A stretch of 33,228 bases of DNA from a virus. The position numbers and the translations under genes are program-made. Below are positions 1 through 6,971 of this stretch, in pieces; within the stretch, counting starts at the first letter, position 1; each line of letters opens with the position of its first letter. The notes beneath the pieces are model-generated. The model saw nothing but the letters and a program-made list of their open reading frames with translations. It searched no databases and had not been told where the DNA came from. The stretch covers positions 1-33,228 of the IMG/VR virus record IMGVR_UViG_3300018059_000740; one strand, given 5' to 3'.

Positions 1-47
1 TAAGTTGAATCCTGAAGATGGAACATTCGAATTCAGCTGGGAATGAC

Positions 48-863
48 ATGCGTTTCATTGTCTACAAACATACCAACAAAATCAATGGCAAGTCGTATCT
101 GGGTTTCACGTCTTATACGATAGATGAACGTTGGAATCAACATGTACGAGCAAGTCGGGGAAAACGAAAATCGTTATTCTTGAATGCTTTAATTTCGTAT
201 GGAACAAGTGACGATGTTTGGTTGCACGAAACTTTGGGAACATATGATACAGAGCAAGAAGCGAAATTAGCAGAGATATCTTGGATCGCTCGTCTCAAGA
301 CGAATGGATTACGAGAAGGGCACGTTGGCTATAACATGACAGACGGCGGTGACGGAACTCGTATGTTAGGTCCTGCCAATCCGATGTTTGGAAAGAAAGG
401 ACCATTGTGTCCTAGCTACGGAAGAAAACATACAGACGATGCACGCAAGCGAATTTCAGAATTCCACTCAATCTTTAAGAATACAGATGAGTGGAAAGCA
501 TTCATGACCCAGCTCCACACTGGAAGAGTTGTGTCTGAAGAAACACGCAAGCAAATCAGTGAAACTAAACAGGGTACAATGACTGGAGAGTTGAATCATG
601 CCTACGGAAAAACATATCGTACAAAAGAAACACATCCTGAATGGGCTGAAAAAATTAGTATTGCTCTAGAAGGTGATAAAAATCCGTTCTTCGGTAAGCA
701 ACACTCTGATGAGACGAAAGCTATAATTTCGAAGAAAAAGAAGGGTCGAAAGAACCCTAAAACTCCTGAATGGGAAGCCAAGCGAGCTGCTTCATACAGT
801 AGAAATTGCGCGATAAAACGATTTAGAAAAGCATCAAGGAGATGGTTCTGTGGGAAAATATGA
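48..863 (+). CDS. GIY-YIG homing endonuclease with NUMOD3 repeats (HEG1)
   Basis: The N-terminus is a GIY-YIG nuclease domain: the paired strands read VYK and, about 12 residues later, SYLGFT, followed by the conserved Arg of DERW. The C-terminal half holds NUMOD3-type DNA-binding motifs (NPMFGKKG, SYGRKHTDDARKRIS, NPFFGKQHSDETKAIIS). Such proteins are site-specific mobile endonucleases. I prefer the ATG at 48 because the domain begins there and GGGA lies 6 bases upstream; an in-frame ATG at 18 would add ten residues. The 3' end overlaps glf by 14 bases. Base usage is AT-richer than in glf. A stretch AYGKTYRTKETHPEWAEK is nearly repeated in the unrelated-nuclease HEG at 3592-4380. Family call is confident; the cleavage site is unknown. 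Confidence 0.9.
   Translation: MRFIVYKHTNKINGKSYLGFTSYTIDERWNQHVRASRGKRKSLFLNALISYGTSDDVWLHETLGTYDTEQEAKLAEISWIARLKTNGLREGHVGYNMTDGGDGTRMLGPANPMFGKKGPLCPSYGRKHTDDARKRISEFHSIFKNTDEWKAFMTQLHTGRVVSEETRKQISETKQGTMTGELNHAYGKTYRTKETHPEWAEKISIALEGDKNPFFGKQHSDETKAIISKKKKGRKNPKTPEWEAKRAASYSRNCAIKRFRKASRRWFCGKI
836..843 (+). promoter_or_regulatory. Ribosome binding site that fixes the GTG start of glf
   Basis: AAGGAGAT lies inside the end of the upstream endonuclease gene, about 8 bases before the GTG at 850. It is one of the best Shine-Dalgarno matches in the window and supports a GTG start for the mutase, whose Rossmann fold begins right after. Confidence 0.7.
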
Positions 864-1980
864 TCTAGTGGTAGTCGGTGCAGGTCTCTGGGGGAGCACT
901 TACACTTATTACATGAAACAACTTGGCAAGAAAATTCTTGTCATCGATAAAGCAAACCATATCGCAGGAAATTGTTACACCTACAATGATGGTGGAATCA
1001 ATGTCCACGTCGCAGGACCCCACATTTTCCACACGTCAAACGAGCGGGTTTGGAATTTCATGAACAAGTTCGCGAAGTTCAATCACTTCGTGAATCGACC
1101 GAAGGTCATGCGGAATGGAAAGATCTATTCCTTCCCAATCAACCTCCTCACCTTGTACCAAGTCTGGGGCGTAAGGACACCAGAAGAGGCCAGGAAGAAG
1201 CTTGATGAAGTCAAGGCTGATATCCCCAACCCGAAAAATCTCGAGGAGTGGTGCCTCTCCCAGGTCGGAGAAGAGATCTACGATCTGTTCGTTCGCCACT
1301 ACACGGCGAAGCAATGGAAGACAGATCCAAAGAATCTCCCAAGCTTCATCATCAGACGTCTTCCCATTCGTTTGACGTTCGACGACAACTACTTCACGGA
1401 TCCGTACCAGGGAATTCCGATCGGCGGATACACCCGCATCTTTGAACAGATGTTAGATGGTGTCGAAGTTCAACTTGGCGTGAATTTTTTCGAAGAGAGG
1501 ACTCGTTTAGAGAACATGCTCAAATCGGACGGAAAGTTGATCTACACTGGTAGACTCGACGCGCTATTCGATTACGACCAAGGAGAGCTCCCGTACCGAA
1601 ATCTCCAGTTCGACCACAAGAGGCTTGAGATTCCCGACTTCCAGGGAAACGCAGTCGTGAACTACAACGACCCAGACGTAGCGCACACGAGAGTCACCGA
1701 ACACAAGCATTTCGAGTTCGGAACGCAGGACCATACGGTCGTTAGTTACGAGTATCCCATTGATTACGACAGGAACCACACACCGTTCTACCCGATCAAC
1801 AATGAAGAGAACGATGCTTGCGCGCGTGCGTATAGTGCACGAGCTGAATCTGATGGAATTATTGTCGGTGGACGTTTAGCCATGTATCGTTACATGGATA
1901 TGCATCAAATTGTGCCCTCTGCGATGCACAGATTTGAAAAAGAAACAGGACTCAAGATCGATTACATGGGAAGACTATAA
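850..1980 (+). CDS. glf: UDP-galactopyranose mutase
   Basis: A flavoenzyme of the UGM family that interconverts UDP-galactopyranose and UDP-galactofuranose. The FAD-binding Rossmann motif is at residues 7-15 (VVVGAGLWG), followed by the acidic strand end IDKANHIAGN. The family signatures AGPHIFHT, HYTAKQWKTDP, IPIGGYTRIFEQML and the C-terminal YRYMDMHQIVPSAM are all present, and 376 aa is full length. It begins with GTG and overlaps the upstream HEG. It is followed after one base by an unknown gene and then by ugd, so it probably belongs to a sugar-nucleotide operon. The first ~150 and last ~180 bases look AT-richer than the centre. In bacteria Glf feeds galactofuranose into O-antigens; its role in a phage is inferred, not shown. 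Confidence 0.95.
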   Translation: MGKYDLVVVGAGLWGSTYTYYMKQLGKKILVIDKANHIAGNCYTYNDGGINVHVAGPHIFHTSNERVWNFMNKFAKFNHFVNRPKVMRNGKIYSFPINLLTLYQVWGVRTPEEARKKLDEVKADIPNPKNLEEWCLSQVGEEIYDLFVRHYTAKQWKTDPKNLPSFIIRRLPIRLTFDDNYFTDPYQGIPIGGYTRIFEQMLDGVEVQLGVNFFEERTRLENMLKSDGKLIYTGRLDALFDYDQGELPYRNLQFDHKRLEIPDFQGNAVVNYNDPDVAHTRVTEHKHFEFGTQDHTVVSYEYPIDYDRNHTPFYPINNEENDACARAYSARAESDGIIVGGRLAMYRYMDMHQIVPSAMHRFEKETGLKIDYMGRL

Positions 1981-1981
1981 A

Positions 1982-2704
1982 ATGGCATTTGATTTCATCC
2001 AGAAGAAATTCGACAAATACGTTGACGAGACAGCGAACAGAGTTTTTAACACAGCATGCAATCAGCTCATGGCTTTGCCGTTAATATCGCCTCTTGTCAC
2101 GACAGTCACAACGACCATGGTTCCAGAACCACATTTCTTGACCAACGTCACATCTCGTGTGAAGGATCTATTTTCGCATGCAGGAATGCACGCTGAGATC
2201 CTTTTTGATTCGAATGGAATGTCGGTAGAGTTCAAAATGAATGTCTTCGACTCTCAGGAAGTTCTTGAATCCGAACACATCGACGATTTTTTCTGGAGTA
2301 GAAGTCCTGGTAAGTTTGTCAATAAAATGACAGGGCAGCCTGTCATGCTTGCTTCATCGCTTGCGCAAGGACCAACATTTGATGGAACAGTCAGAGAATG
2401 GTACGAGTGCCTCGTTGAAACTTGCATCGATGCGAGCAATCGAATCCATGAATATACGAAGGACAGTCCTGCAGAAATCATCCGTTGTGGACCAGATGTT
2501 CTTACGATCTTCGAATGCTCTGTGCTTTATCGTCCATCTTTTAGCGTAGATAATAACTCATCTCCGTACGAGGGAATGCTCTCCAATCGATTCAAAGTCA
2601 TCAAAGATATGTCGATGGAACGCAATAAGATTGAAGTATCTCGAGTTCGAAACAATAAAAAGTCGTTTTCTATCGTCACTGTTATGGACATGAACATCAT
2701 CTAA
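1982..2704 (+). CDS. Unknown protein between glf and ugd
   Basis: 240 aa starting MAFDFIQKKFDKYVDE, with the ATG one base after the glf stop. The frame is open upstream, but that part lies inside glf and has no plausible start signal. The centre is mixed alpha/beta with an acidic stretch (SEHIDDFFW), and the C-terminus is basic and beta-like (FKVIKDMSMERNKIEVSRV). There is no signal peptide, clear membrane segment or known catalytic motif. I do not recognise a family. Position suggests co-expression with the sugar-nucleotide genes, but a virion protein is equally possible. Confidence 0.8.
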   Translation: MAFDFIQKKFDKYVDETANRVFNTACNQLMALPLISPLVTTVTTTMVPEPHFLTNVTSRVKDLFSHAGMHAEILFDSNGMSVEFKMNVFDSQEVLESEHIDDFFWSRSPGKFVNKMTGQPVMLASSLAQGPTFDGTVREWYECLVETCIDASNRIHEYTKDSPAEIIRCGPDVLTIFECSVLYRPSFSVDNNSSPYEGMLSNRFKVIKDMSMERNKIEVSRVRNNKKSFSIVTVMDMNII

Positions 2705-2711
2705 AGTAAAC

Positions 2712-3629
2712 ATGAAGAAATCAATCGGTTGCATCGGAAATGGATTCGTCGGCGGAAGCTTAACAACTGTTATGGCTGAGAAGGGATTCGACGTTTACGT
2801 TGCTGACAAGTCGGGAAAACTCGCCACGGGAGGAAAGCTTCCAAACTACGGTGGAGGAACAGATGAATTGGTGCATTTCTGCAATGACCAAAAGGATTTC
2901 TCAGGGGTCTACTTTGTCTGTGTGCCAACACCCATGTACGAGGACGGTAGCTGCGATACGTCTATCGTCGAAGGTGTTCTCACGAAACTCGCTTCGATTC
3001 CTGGAAAACGCATCGCTGTCATCAAGTCTACCGTTCCTCCCGGGAGCACGGAAAAATGGAACAAGCAATTCGAAGGAACAGGTTTGCGTGTCGTGTTCTG
3101 CCCCGAATTCCTGACAGAAGCCAACGCTTTGGACGACATGCGAAATCAGTCCAGGATCGTTCTGGGGGGCCCCAGGCCCCATATCAATGCTGTCAAGCAG
3201 GTGTTCCAGACAGCCTTTCCTAAGGTACCGATCATCAAGACCAGCTCCACTACTGCTGAGATGGTGAAATATACGTCTAATGTGTTTCTTGCAACGAAAG
3301 TGGCACTAGCAAACGAACTATCGCAAATTTGTGAAGCTTTAGATGTAAAGGGAATGAATATTGACTACGATAAAGTCGTAGAGTACGCTACTCTTGATCC
3401 AAGACTTGGCAAGTCGCACTGGTCAGTTCCTGGTCCAGATGGCAAAAGAGGTTTTGGACTTTCATGTTTTCCAAAAGACATTAATTCGTTGATGAATATT
3501 GCTAAATCTCTAGGAATAGACCCTAAGGTCATGTCAGGAGCTTGGAACAAAAACTTAGAAGTTCGTCCAGAGAAAGATTGGGAGTTGTTAGTTGGTCGCG
3601 CTGTTACAGATAAGAAAACGAAAATTTAG
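2712..3629 (+). CDS. ugd: UDP-glucose 6-dehydrogenase, short form lacking the C-terminal domain
   Basis: NAD-dependent oxidation of UDP-glucose to UDP-glucuronate. The Rossmann motif GNGFVG is at 9-14, CVPTP at 70-74, KSTVPPGST near 105-113, CPEFLTE at 130-136, KYTSN at 187-191, and the catalytic-Cys motif GFGLSCFPKD is at 247-256 with Cys252. Only about 50 residues follow the Cys, whereas family members usually continue for well over 100 more through a third, UDP-binding domain. From about 3250 the codons become clearly AT-rich, unlike the GC-rich 5' part, and the 3' end overlaps the next HEG by 38 bases. Either this is a naturally short phage form, or the end was replaced when the HEG invaded. 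Confidence 0.9.
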   Translation: MKKSIGCIGNGFVGGSLTTVMAEKGFDVYVADKSGKLATGGKLPNYGGGTDELVHFCNDQKDFSGVYFVCVPTPMYEDGSCDTSIVEGVLTKLASIPGKRIAVIKSTVPPGSTEKWNKQFEGTGLRVVFCPEFLTEANALDDMRNQSRIVLGGPRPHINAVKQVFQTAFPKVPIIKTSSTTAEMVKYTSNVFLATKVALANELSQICEALDVKGMNIDYDKVVEYATLDPRLGKSHWSVPGPDGKRGFGLSCFPKDINSLMNIAKSLGIDPKVMSGAWNKNLEVRPEKDWELLVGRAVTDKKTKI

Positions 3630-4380
3630 CTCGTATCGTCGTCCAATCTTTTTAGTCTGTAGAATTTGCAGAGTGCTCAAGAGAACTAAGCCGTCTGCTC
3701 TTTTTACTTCATTTTGTTGTAGTAGGCAATGCGCAGACATTCGAGCAAAGACTATTTTTAAAGGGCCCAGAAATCCAGCATACGGGAAGGTCTACCGTAC
3801 AAAAGCTACGCATCCAGAATGGGCACAAAAAACTTCTGACACCCATAAAGAACATGGAACTCTCGTGGGAGACAAAAATCCCATGAAGAATTCTGCAGTC
3901 GCAGCCAAGATGTCTAAAACACGCCATGCGAATGTAACATCAGATCCAATCTATCGTGCTGCTAGGGCTGCTTCTGCACGACAAAATTGGAAAGATGGGA
4001 AATACGACAGCACAGCTGTCGGCAAGTGTAAATGGTACGAACATACGACATTTGATAAAACTCTCGTCAAATTGCAAGGAACATGGGAAGTTGCTTTTGC
4101 AAGACGTTTAGATGAACTTAAAGTAGAATATGTTCCACATCATGGAAGATGGGAATACATCGGCGAAGACGGTTTCGAACACACATACTATCCAGATTTC
4201 TACATTCCAATGTGGGATGTTTTCGTCGATGTGAAGGGCGCTTTTTGGAATGATGAACAGAAAAACAAATTAGACTTCGTTCGAAAAAGTAACACTGACA
4301 AGACGGTCGTTGTTGCAACGAAAGATGTCTTAGACGAATGGTCGGTAGATACGAAGAAAGCTCAATCAGATCTTCTTTAG
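3592..4380 (+). CDS. Zinc-finger homing endonuclease with PD-(D/E)XK-type nuclease domain (HEG2)
   Basis: The N-terminus has a zinc-finger-like Cys set (CRIC at 23-26, CC and C at 42-47). The middle has a NUMOD3-like block AYGKVYRTKATHPEWAQK (63-80). The C-terminus looks like a PD-(D/E)XK nuclease: WE at 165-166, YYPDFYI with Asp202, then FVDVKG with Asp213 and Lys215. The TTG start at 3592, with GGGAG upstream, lies inside ugd; no ATG fits better. The gene is AT-rich and meets the minus-strand gene at 4377-4583 tail to tail with a 4-base overlap. The central block is shared with the GIY-YIG gene at 48-863, so the DNA-binding module seems to have moved between nuclease types. Confidence 0.75.
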   Translation: MVALLQIRKRKFSSYRRPIFLVCRICRVLKRTKPSALFTSFCCSRQCADIRAKTIFKGPRNPAYGKVYRTKATHPEWAQKTSDTHKEHGTLVGDKNPMKNSAVAAKMSKTRHANVTSDPIYRAARAASARQNWKDGKYDSTAVGKCKWYEHTTFDKTLVKLQGTWEVAFARRLDELKVEYVPHHGRWEYIGEDGFEHTYYPDFYIPMWDVFVDVKGAFWNDEQKNKLDFVRKSNTDKTVVVATKDVLDEWSVDTKKAQSDLL

Positions 4381-4583
4381 AACCGCAAAGCAGAACCATC
4401 AAGGATCACATTCCCATGGAACATGGGATTACTTCCGACTGTGAATGTGAACACTGTAGTCTTCAGTTCTAGAGATAGGTTTTGAACGTGTCCGATGTCT
4501 TCAATCCGGTTCAACGGTTTTACGGGTACGTCTCCCGGAAAACTCATCGTGAACGAAAGCAGCAGACCGAGACCGTTGATCAC
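4377..4583 (-). CDS. Small unknown protein coupled to the gene at 4580
   Basis: 68 aa. The GTG start overlaps the TGA stop of the preceding minus-strand gene in the sequence GTGA, a classic translational coupling. It has a short hydrophobic start (GLGLLLSFTMSF), then a beta-rich region (LKTTVFTFTVGSNPMFHGNVIL). I do not recognise it. Convergent overlap with HEG2 at its 3' end suggests the HEG inserted next to it. It could be the remnant of a longer gene cut by that event. Confidence 0.55.
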   Translation of the reverse strand: MINGLGLLLSFTMSFPGDVPVKPLNRIEDIGHVQNLSLELKTTVFTFTVGSNPMFHGNVILDGSALRF

Positions 4584-5065
4584 TTGAACTTTTCGAGAGG
4601 CGTAGAGTACTTGTCGAACATCGTCTGTTGCTTCTTTTTCTCTGCTTGTTCTTGGTCAAAATCAGTATCCTTGAACTGGGGAGCACCCACCGTCGGTGTA
4701 CCCGGTGGAGTACCTCCTTGGGAGTATTCGTCTGCCAATGCTTGCGTGCTCTTGCCAAAGGTTTCTACTGGATCTTGCGATTTCAACCATGTTTGAATAG
4801 CTTCAGGTGCGAGAATTTCTCCTCTGTCGGCGAGAATTTTAGCAATTGCAGAAGCTCGTTGAGCATTCGGATTGTTACCCTGCAGGTTAGCCTGGGCCAG
4901 CGCTCTCTCAGACGGATCGATATTGTGAACACCGGACGCAGGTTCAGTTCGAGCCTGCTGCATCGCATGCGTAGATGGTGCCCTTTGGGTAGCTACAGGT
5001 CCGAGCTCTACGATGATACTTTTGACAAGCTGCCTCAACTCAAGGATCGTTACGGACTTCTTCAT
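4580..5065 (-). CDS. Unknown protein with LxxLRxLVK-type N-terminal peptide
   Basis: 161 aa from the ATG at 5065 (MKKSVTILELRQLVK). An in-frame upstream extension to 5113 is possible but runs through an inverted repeat. The N-terminal helix ends SIIVE and is followed by a Pro/Ala/Gln-rich, low-complexity body, then a charged C-terminus (DQEQAEKKKQQTMFDKY). The same kind of peptide starts the gene at 5966-6952. No Shine-Dalgarno is seen; instead TACTTAT lies 10 bases before the ATG. A virion-internal or scaffold-like protein is possible. The function is not known. Confidence 0.75.
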   Translation of the reverse strand: MKKSVTILELRQLVKSIIVELGPVATQRAPSTHAMQQARTEPASGVHNIDPSERALAQANLQGNNPNAQRASAIAKILADRGEILAPEAIQTWLKSQDPVETFGKSTQALADEYSQGGTPPGTPTVGAPQFKDTDFDQEQAEKKKQQTMFDKYSTPLEKFK

Positions 5066-5090
5066 TGCAGTGTCTATAAGTAGTCGATTC

Positions 5091-5119
5091 TCTAGGCAGT
5101 TGGTAAACACCAACCTAGA
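5091..5119. repeat. Inverted repeat between divergent genes (possible operator)
   Basis: The arms GTTGGT (5099-5104) and ACCAAC (5109-5114) enclose AAAC. They extend outward as TCTAG (5091-5095) and CTAGA (5115-5119) with a 3-base bulge. The repeat sits between divergent genes, just upstream of a perfect TATAAT, where a repressor could control both directions. Confidence 0.45.
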
Positions 5120-5130
5120 CAGGTTATAAT
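5100..5130 (+). promoter_or_regulatory. Probable sigma70-type promoter for the Cas4-like gene
   Basis: A perfect -10 TATAAT lies at 5125-5130, with TTGGTA as a -35 candidate at 5100-5105 and a 19-base spacer, slightly long. The expected start near 5137 gives a leader of about 20 bases before the ATG at 5158. The -35 overlaps the inverted repeat at 5091-5119. Confidence 0.5.
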
Positions 5131-5157
5131 TGGTACGAAAGGTTCATTAGCATACCC

Positions 5158-5955
5158 ATGCTCCCCACAGGAAAAGCCCACATTTCATTCTCTGAGATCA
5201 AAAACTGGAGCGAGTGTTCGTTTCGTCACCACCTCGCATACGTCAAGAAGATCAACAAGTTCGTTCCAAATGTCCATGTTTCTCTGGGCACAGCGACCCA
5301 CAACATTATCGAAAACTTTCTCAAGACTAAGAAAATCGATACAGAGATCGGAAAGAAGTACCTCGAAAAATACCTCGTAGACAACGCAGACCATGAAAAG
5401 TTCGTGAAGTTCGATGTCGAAAAGGAAATGATTAAGGTCTCGTCTATCGCAAACGACGTGCCTGCCTTTTTGGACGAACACTTTCCAGACTGGAAGTATG
5501 AAGATGCTGAAGAGCAACTCTTCGAAGGGCTTGAAAAACTTGTAGAATCCCATGCGGATGTATCTTTCAAGGGGTTCATCGATGCGGTCATTTCTGTTCC
5601 GGGAAAAGGGGGTAAGAAGGTGTATTGGCTCATCGACTGGAAGACGGCCTCTAGACCCTGGGATCGGTACAAGATCGAAGATAGCAAGCTCCAGCTGACC
5701 CTTTACAAGAAGTTCTGGGCTGAAAAACACAAGGTCGATATGAAGGACATCCGTTGTGCTTTTGTCGTCCTCATCAAGGGTGCGAAGCCCGGTAAACACT
5801 GCCAAAAGATCGATGTATCTGTTGGAGATATCTCTGCAGGCAAATCGCTCGTAGTGATCGACAACTTTCTTTCATCCGTGAAAAATGGAATCAAGATCAA
5901 GAATAGATCTGCATGTAAGTGGTGCGACTACCGTGACACAGAAGACTGTCCCTAA
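5158..5955 (+). CDS. Cas4/RecB-type PD-(D/E)XK nuclease with four-Cys cluster
   Basis: 265 aa. The motifs of the PDDEXK_1 superfamily appear in order: an N-terminal Cys20 in SECSFRHHLAY, LGTATHNIIENFL with His48, FIDAVI with Asp142, YWLIDWKT with Asp160 and Lys162, a QLTLY motif at 179-183, and a C-terminal CKWCDYRDTEDC (253, 256, 264). Cys20 with the three C-terminal Cys is the iron-sulfur arrangement of Cas4 and AddB nucleases. Such phage enzymes usually resect DNA ends for recombination or repair. No cas genes or repeats are nearby, so an adaptation role is not suggested. It stands alone on the plus strand, between minus-strand genes, with its own promoter. Confidence 0.88.
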   Translation: MLPTGKAHISFSEIKNWSECSFRHHLAYVKKINKFVPNVHVSLGTATHNIIENFLKTKKIDTEIGKKYLEKYLVDNADHEKFVKFDVEKEMIKVSSIANDVPAFLDEHFPDWKYEDAEEQLFEGLEKLVESHADVSFKGFIDAVISVPGKGGKKVYWLIDWKTASRPWDRYKIEDSKLQLTLYKKFWAEKHKVDMKDIRCAFVVLIKGAKPGKHCQKIDVSVGDISAGKSLVVIDNFLSSVKNGIKIKNRSACKWCDYRDTEDCP

Positions 5956-5965
5956 ATCCGTAGAA

Positions 5966-6952
5966 TCATCTCAGAAAATCTAGATCATTCATCAACTGTT
6001 TGTTGTCTAGTTCCGATTGGAGATACACGATGATCTTGGCCAGCGGTTGTTCTGCTTTGCGCATTGCTCTGGCAATCTTGATGATTTGTAGATCATGTGA
6101 GAAGCTTGCGTTTCCTGTGATAATTCTTTCGATCTTGTGAAAGGCACGGGTTTCGGAAGCCTTTACGACGGCCAATTTCGTTTCCAGTTCTAATGCAATC
6201 TGATCGTTAGTTTTCGCTGCAGGACCAGAAAGCCACCTGTGTTCGAAGATGTACTTCTCCATCCATGAAAGATCTTTAGAGATTTCGGCCCAGCGAGCTC
6301 TAACAGCATGGATGTTAGACTGACCATCCGGTCCTGGGGAACGAAGGAATGCTTCGATGTCCTGTTCAAGGAATTGCCGCAGATCGAAGTCTTCGGGCTT
6401 CTTGGCTCTCATCGGAGCTCCCTTAGAAACCTTCTCTGACGGTGCATGGTAGACAGCCGAATCTGGTTCGTCGTCGAACGTTCCTACGTAGATCGTTTCT
6501 ATGTGGCCGTACGGAGAAGGACGGGTTACGACGTCCCTAACACGAAAGGGACGATCAAGATACTTGACAACTTTTCCGATCTTCTTCCGAGGATCGGAGG
6601 GTTTTTTTTCATTTTCTAGCAAACCGTCGCCGTCGTTGAAAAACTCGGCGCCGAGTTCATTGATCTCGTCGTCGGTGAATTCTTTTGCTTCTGCTTGCTG
6701 AAATTTGATGCCCTTCATGACGTAGTAGTCCCGTAGGAGCTCGGTGATGTCCGACCAATCATCCTGGGATGTGGCCTTTGCAACTGCAGCATGGACAACT
6801 TCTGAGGGCACTTGCATCTTTCCAGAGGCCCATTTGATCAGTTCGATCATAGACAGTTTCTGTTCTGGAGTGACAGGCTCTCTAACGACCAAAGGTGCTT
6901 CGACCAATGCCTTGCGTACGACTAGCCTAAGTTCTTGCAACGAGATACGCAT
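5966..6952 (-). CDS. Unknown protein with LQELRxxVRK N-terminal peptide
   Basis: 328 aa from the ATG at 6952 (MRISLQELRLVVRKALVEA). An upstream in-frame start at 7021 would overlap the divergent HEG and is less likely. The N-terminal helix ending ALVE resembles that of the gene at 4580-5065. The rest is soluble and charged: an acidic stretch (EFTDDEINELGAEFFNDGDG), a beta-like segment (KVVKYLDRPFRVRDVVTRP ... HIETIYVGTFDDEPDSAVYH) and C-terminal helices. There is no Shine-Dalgarno, but TACTTAT lies 9 bases before the ATG. It converges with the Cas4-like gene. I do not recognise the family; a packaged or structural protein is an inference from the N-terminus only. Confidence 0.8.
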   Translation of the reverse strand: MRISLQELRLVVRKALVEAPLVVREPVTPEQKLSMIELIKWASGKMQVPSEVVHAAVAKATSQDDWSDITELLRDYYVMKGIKFQQAEAKEFTDDEINELGAEFFNDGDGLLENEKKPSDPRKKIGKVVKYLDRPFRVRDVVTRPSPYGHIETIYVGTFDDEPDSAVYHAPSEKVSKGAPMRAKKPEDFDLRQFLEQDIEAFLRSPGPDGQSNIHAVRARWAEISKDLSWMEKYIFEHRWLSGPAAKTNDQIALELETKLAVVKASETRAFHKIERIITGNASFSHDLQIIKIARAMRKAEQPLAKIIVYLQSELDNKQLMNDLDFLR

Positions 6953-6971
6953 TTTCGTACAATAAGTACGG

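Noticed and set aside
1976-1983. TATAAAAT at the end of glf, similar to the T4 late promoter
   Set aside because: It is formed by coding sequence plus a TAA stop and differs from TATAAATA; a similar TATAAAAT at 7855-7862 also lies in coding sequence. Too weak to call.
3160-3180. GC-rich patch with self-complementary CTGGGG and CCCCAG in ugd
   Set aside because: It encodes a normal stretch of the dehydrogenase (RIVLGGPRPH) and the stem is short; noted only as a marker of the GC-rich half.
4482-5083. Plus-strand open frames of 104 and 151 aa
   Set aside because: They are antisense to the minus-strand genes at 4377-5065, which have coupled starts and a coherent N-terminal motif; the plus-strand translations are Cys/Ser/Phe-rich with no protein-like pattern.
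5185-5805. Minus-strand 206-aa open frame
   Set aside because: Antisense shadow of the Cas4-like nuclease, whose motifs are unmistakable.
5158-5955. CRISPR adaptation role for the Cas4-like protein
   Set aside because: No cas1 or cas2 gene and no repeats nearby; stand-alone phage nucleases of this family are usual in recombination.
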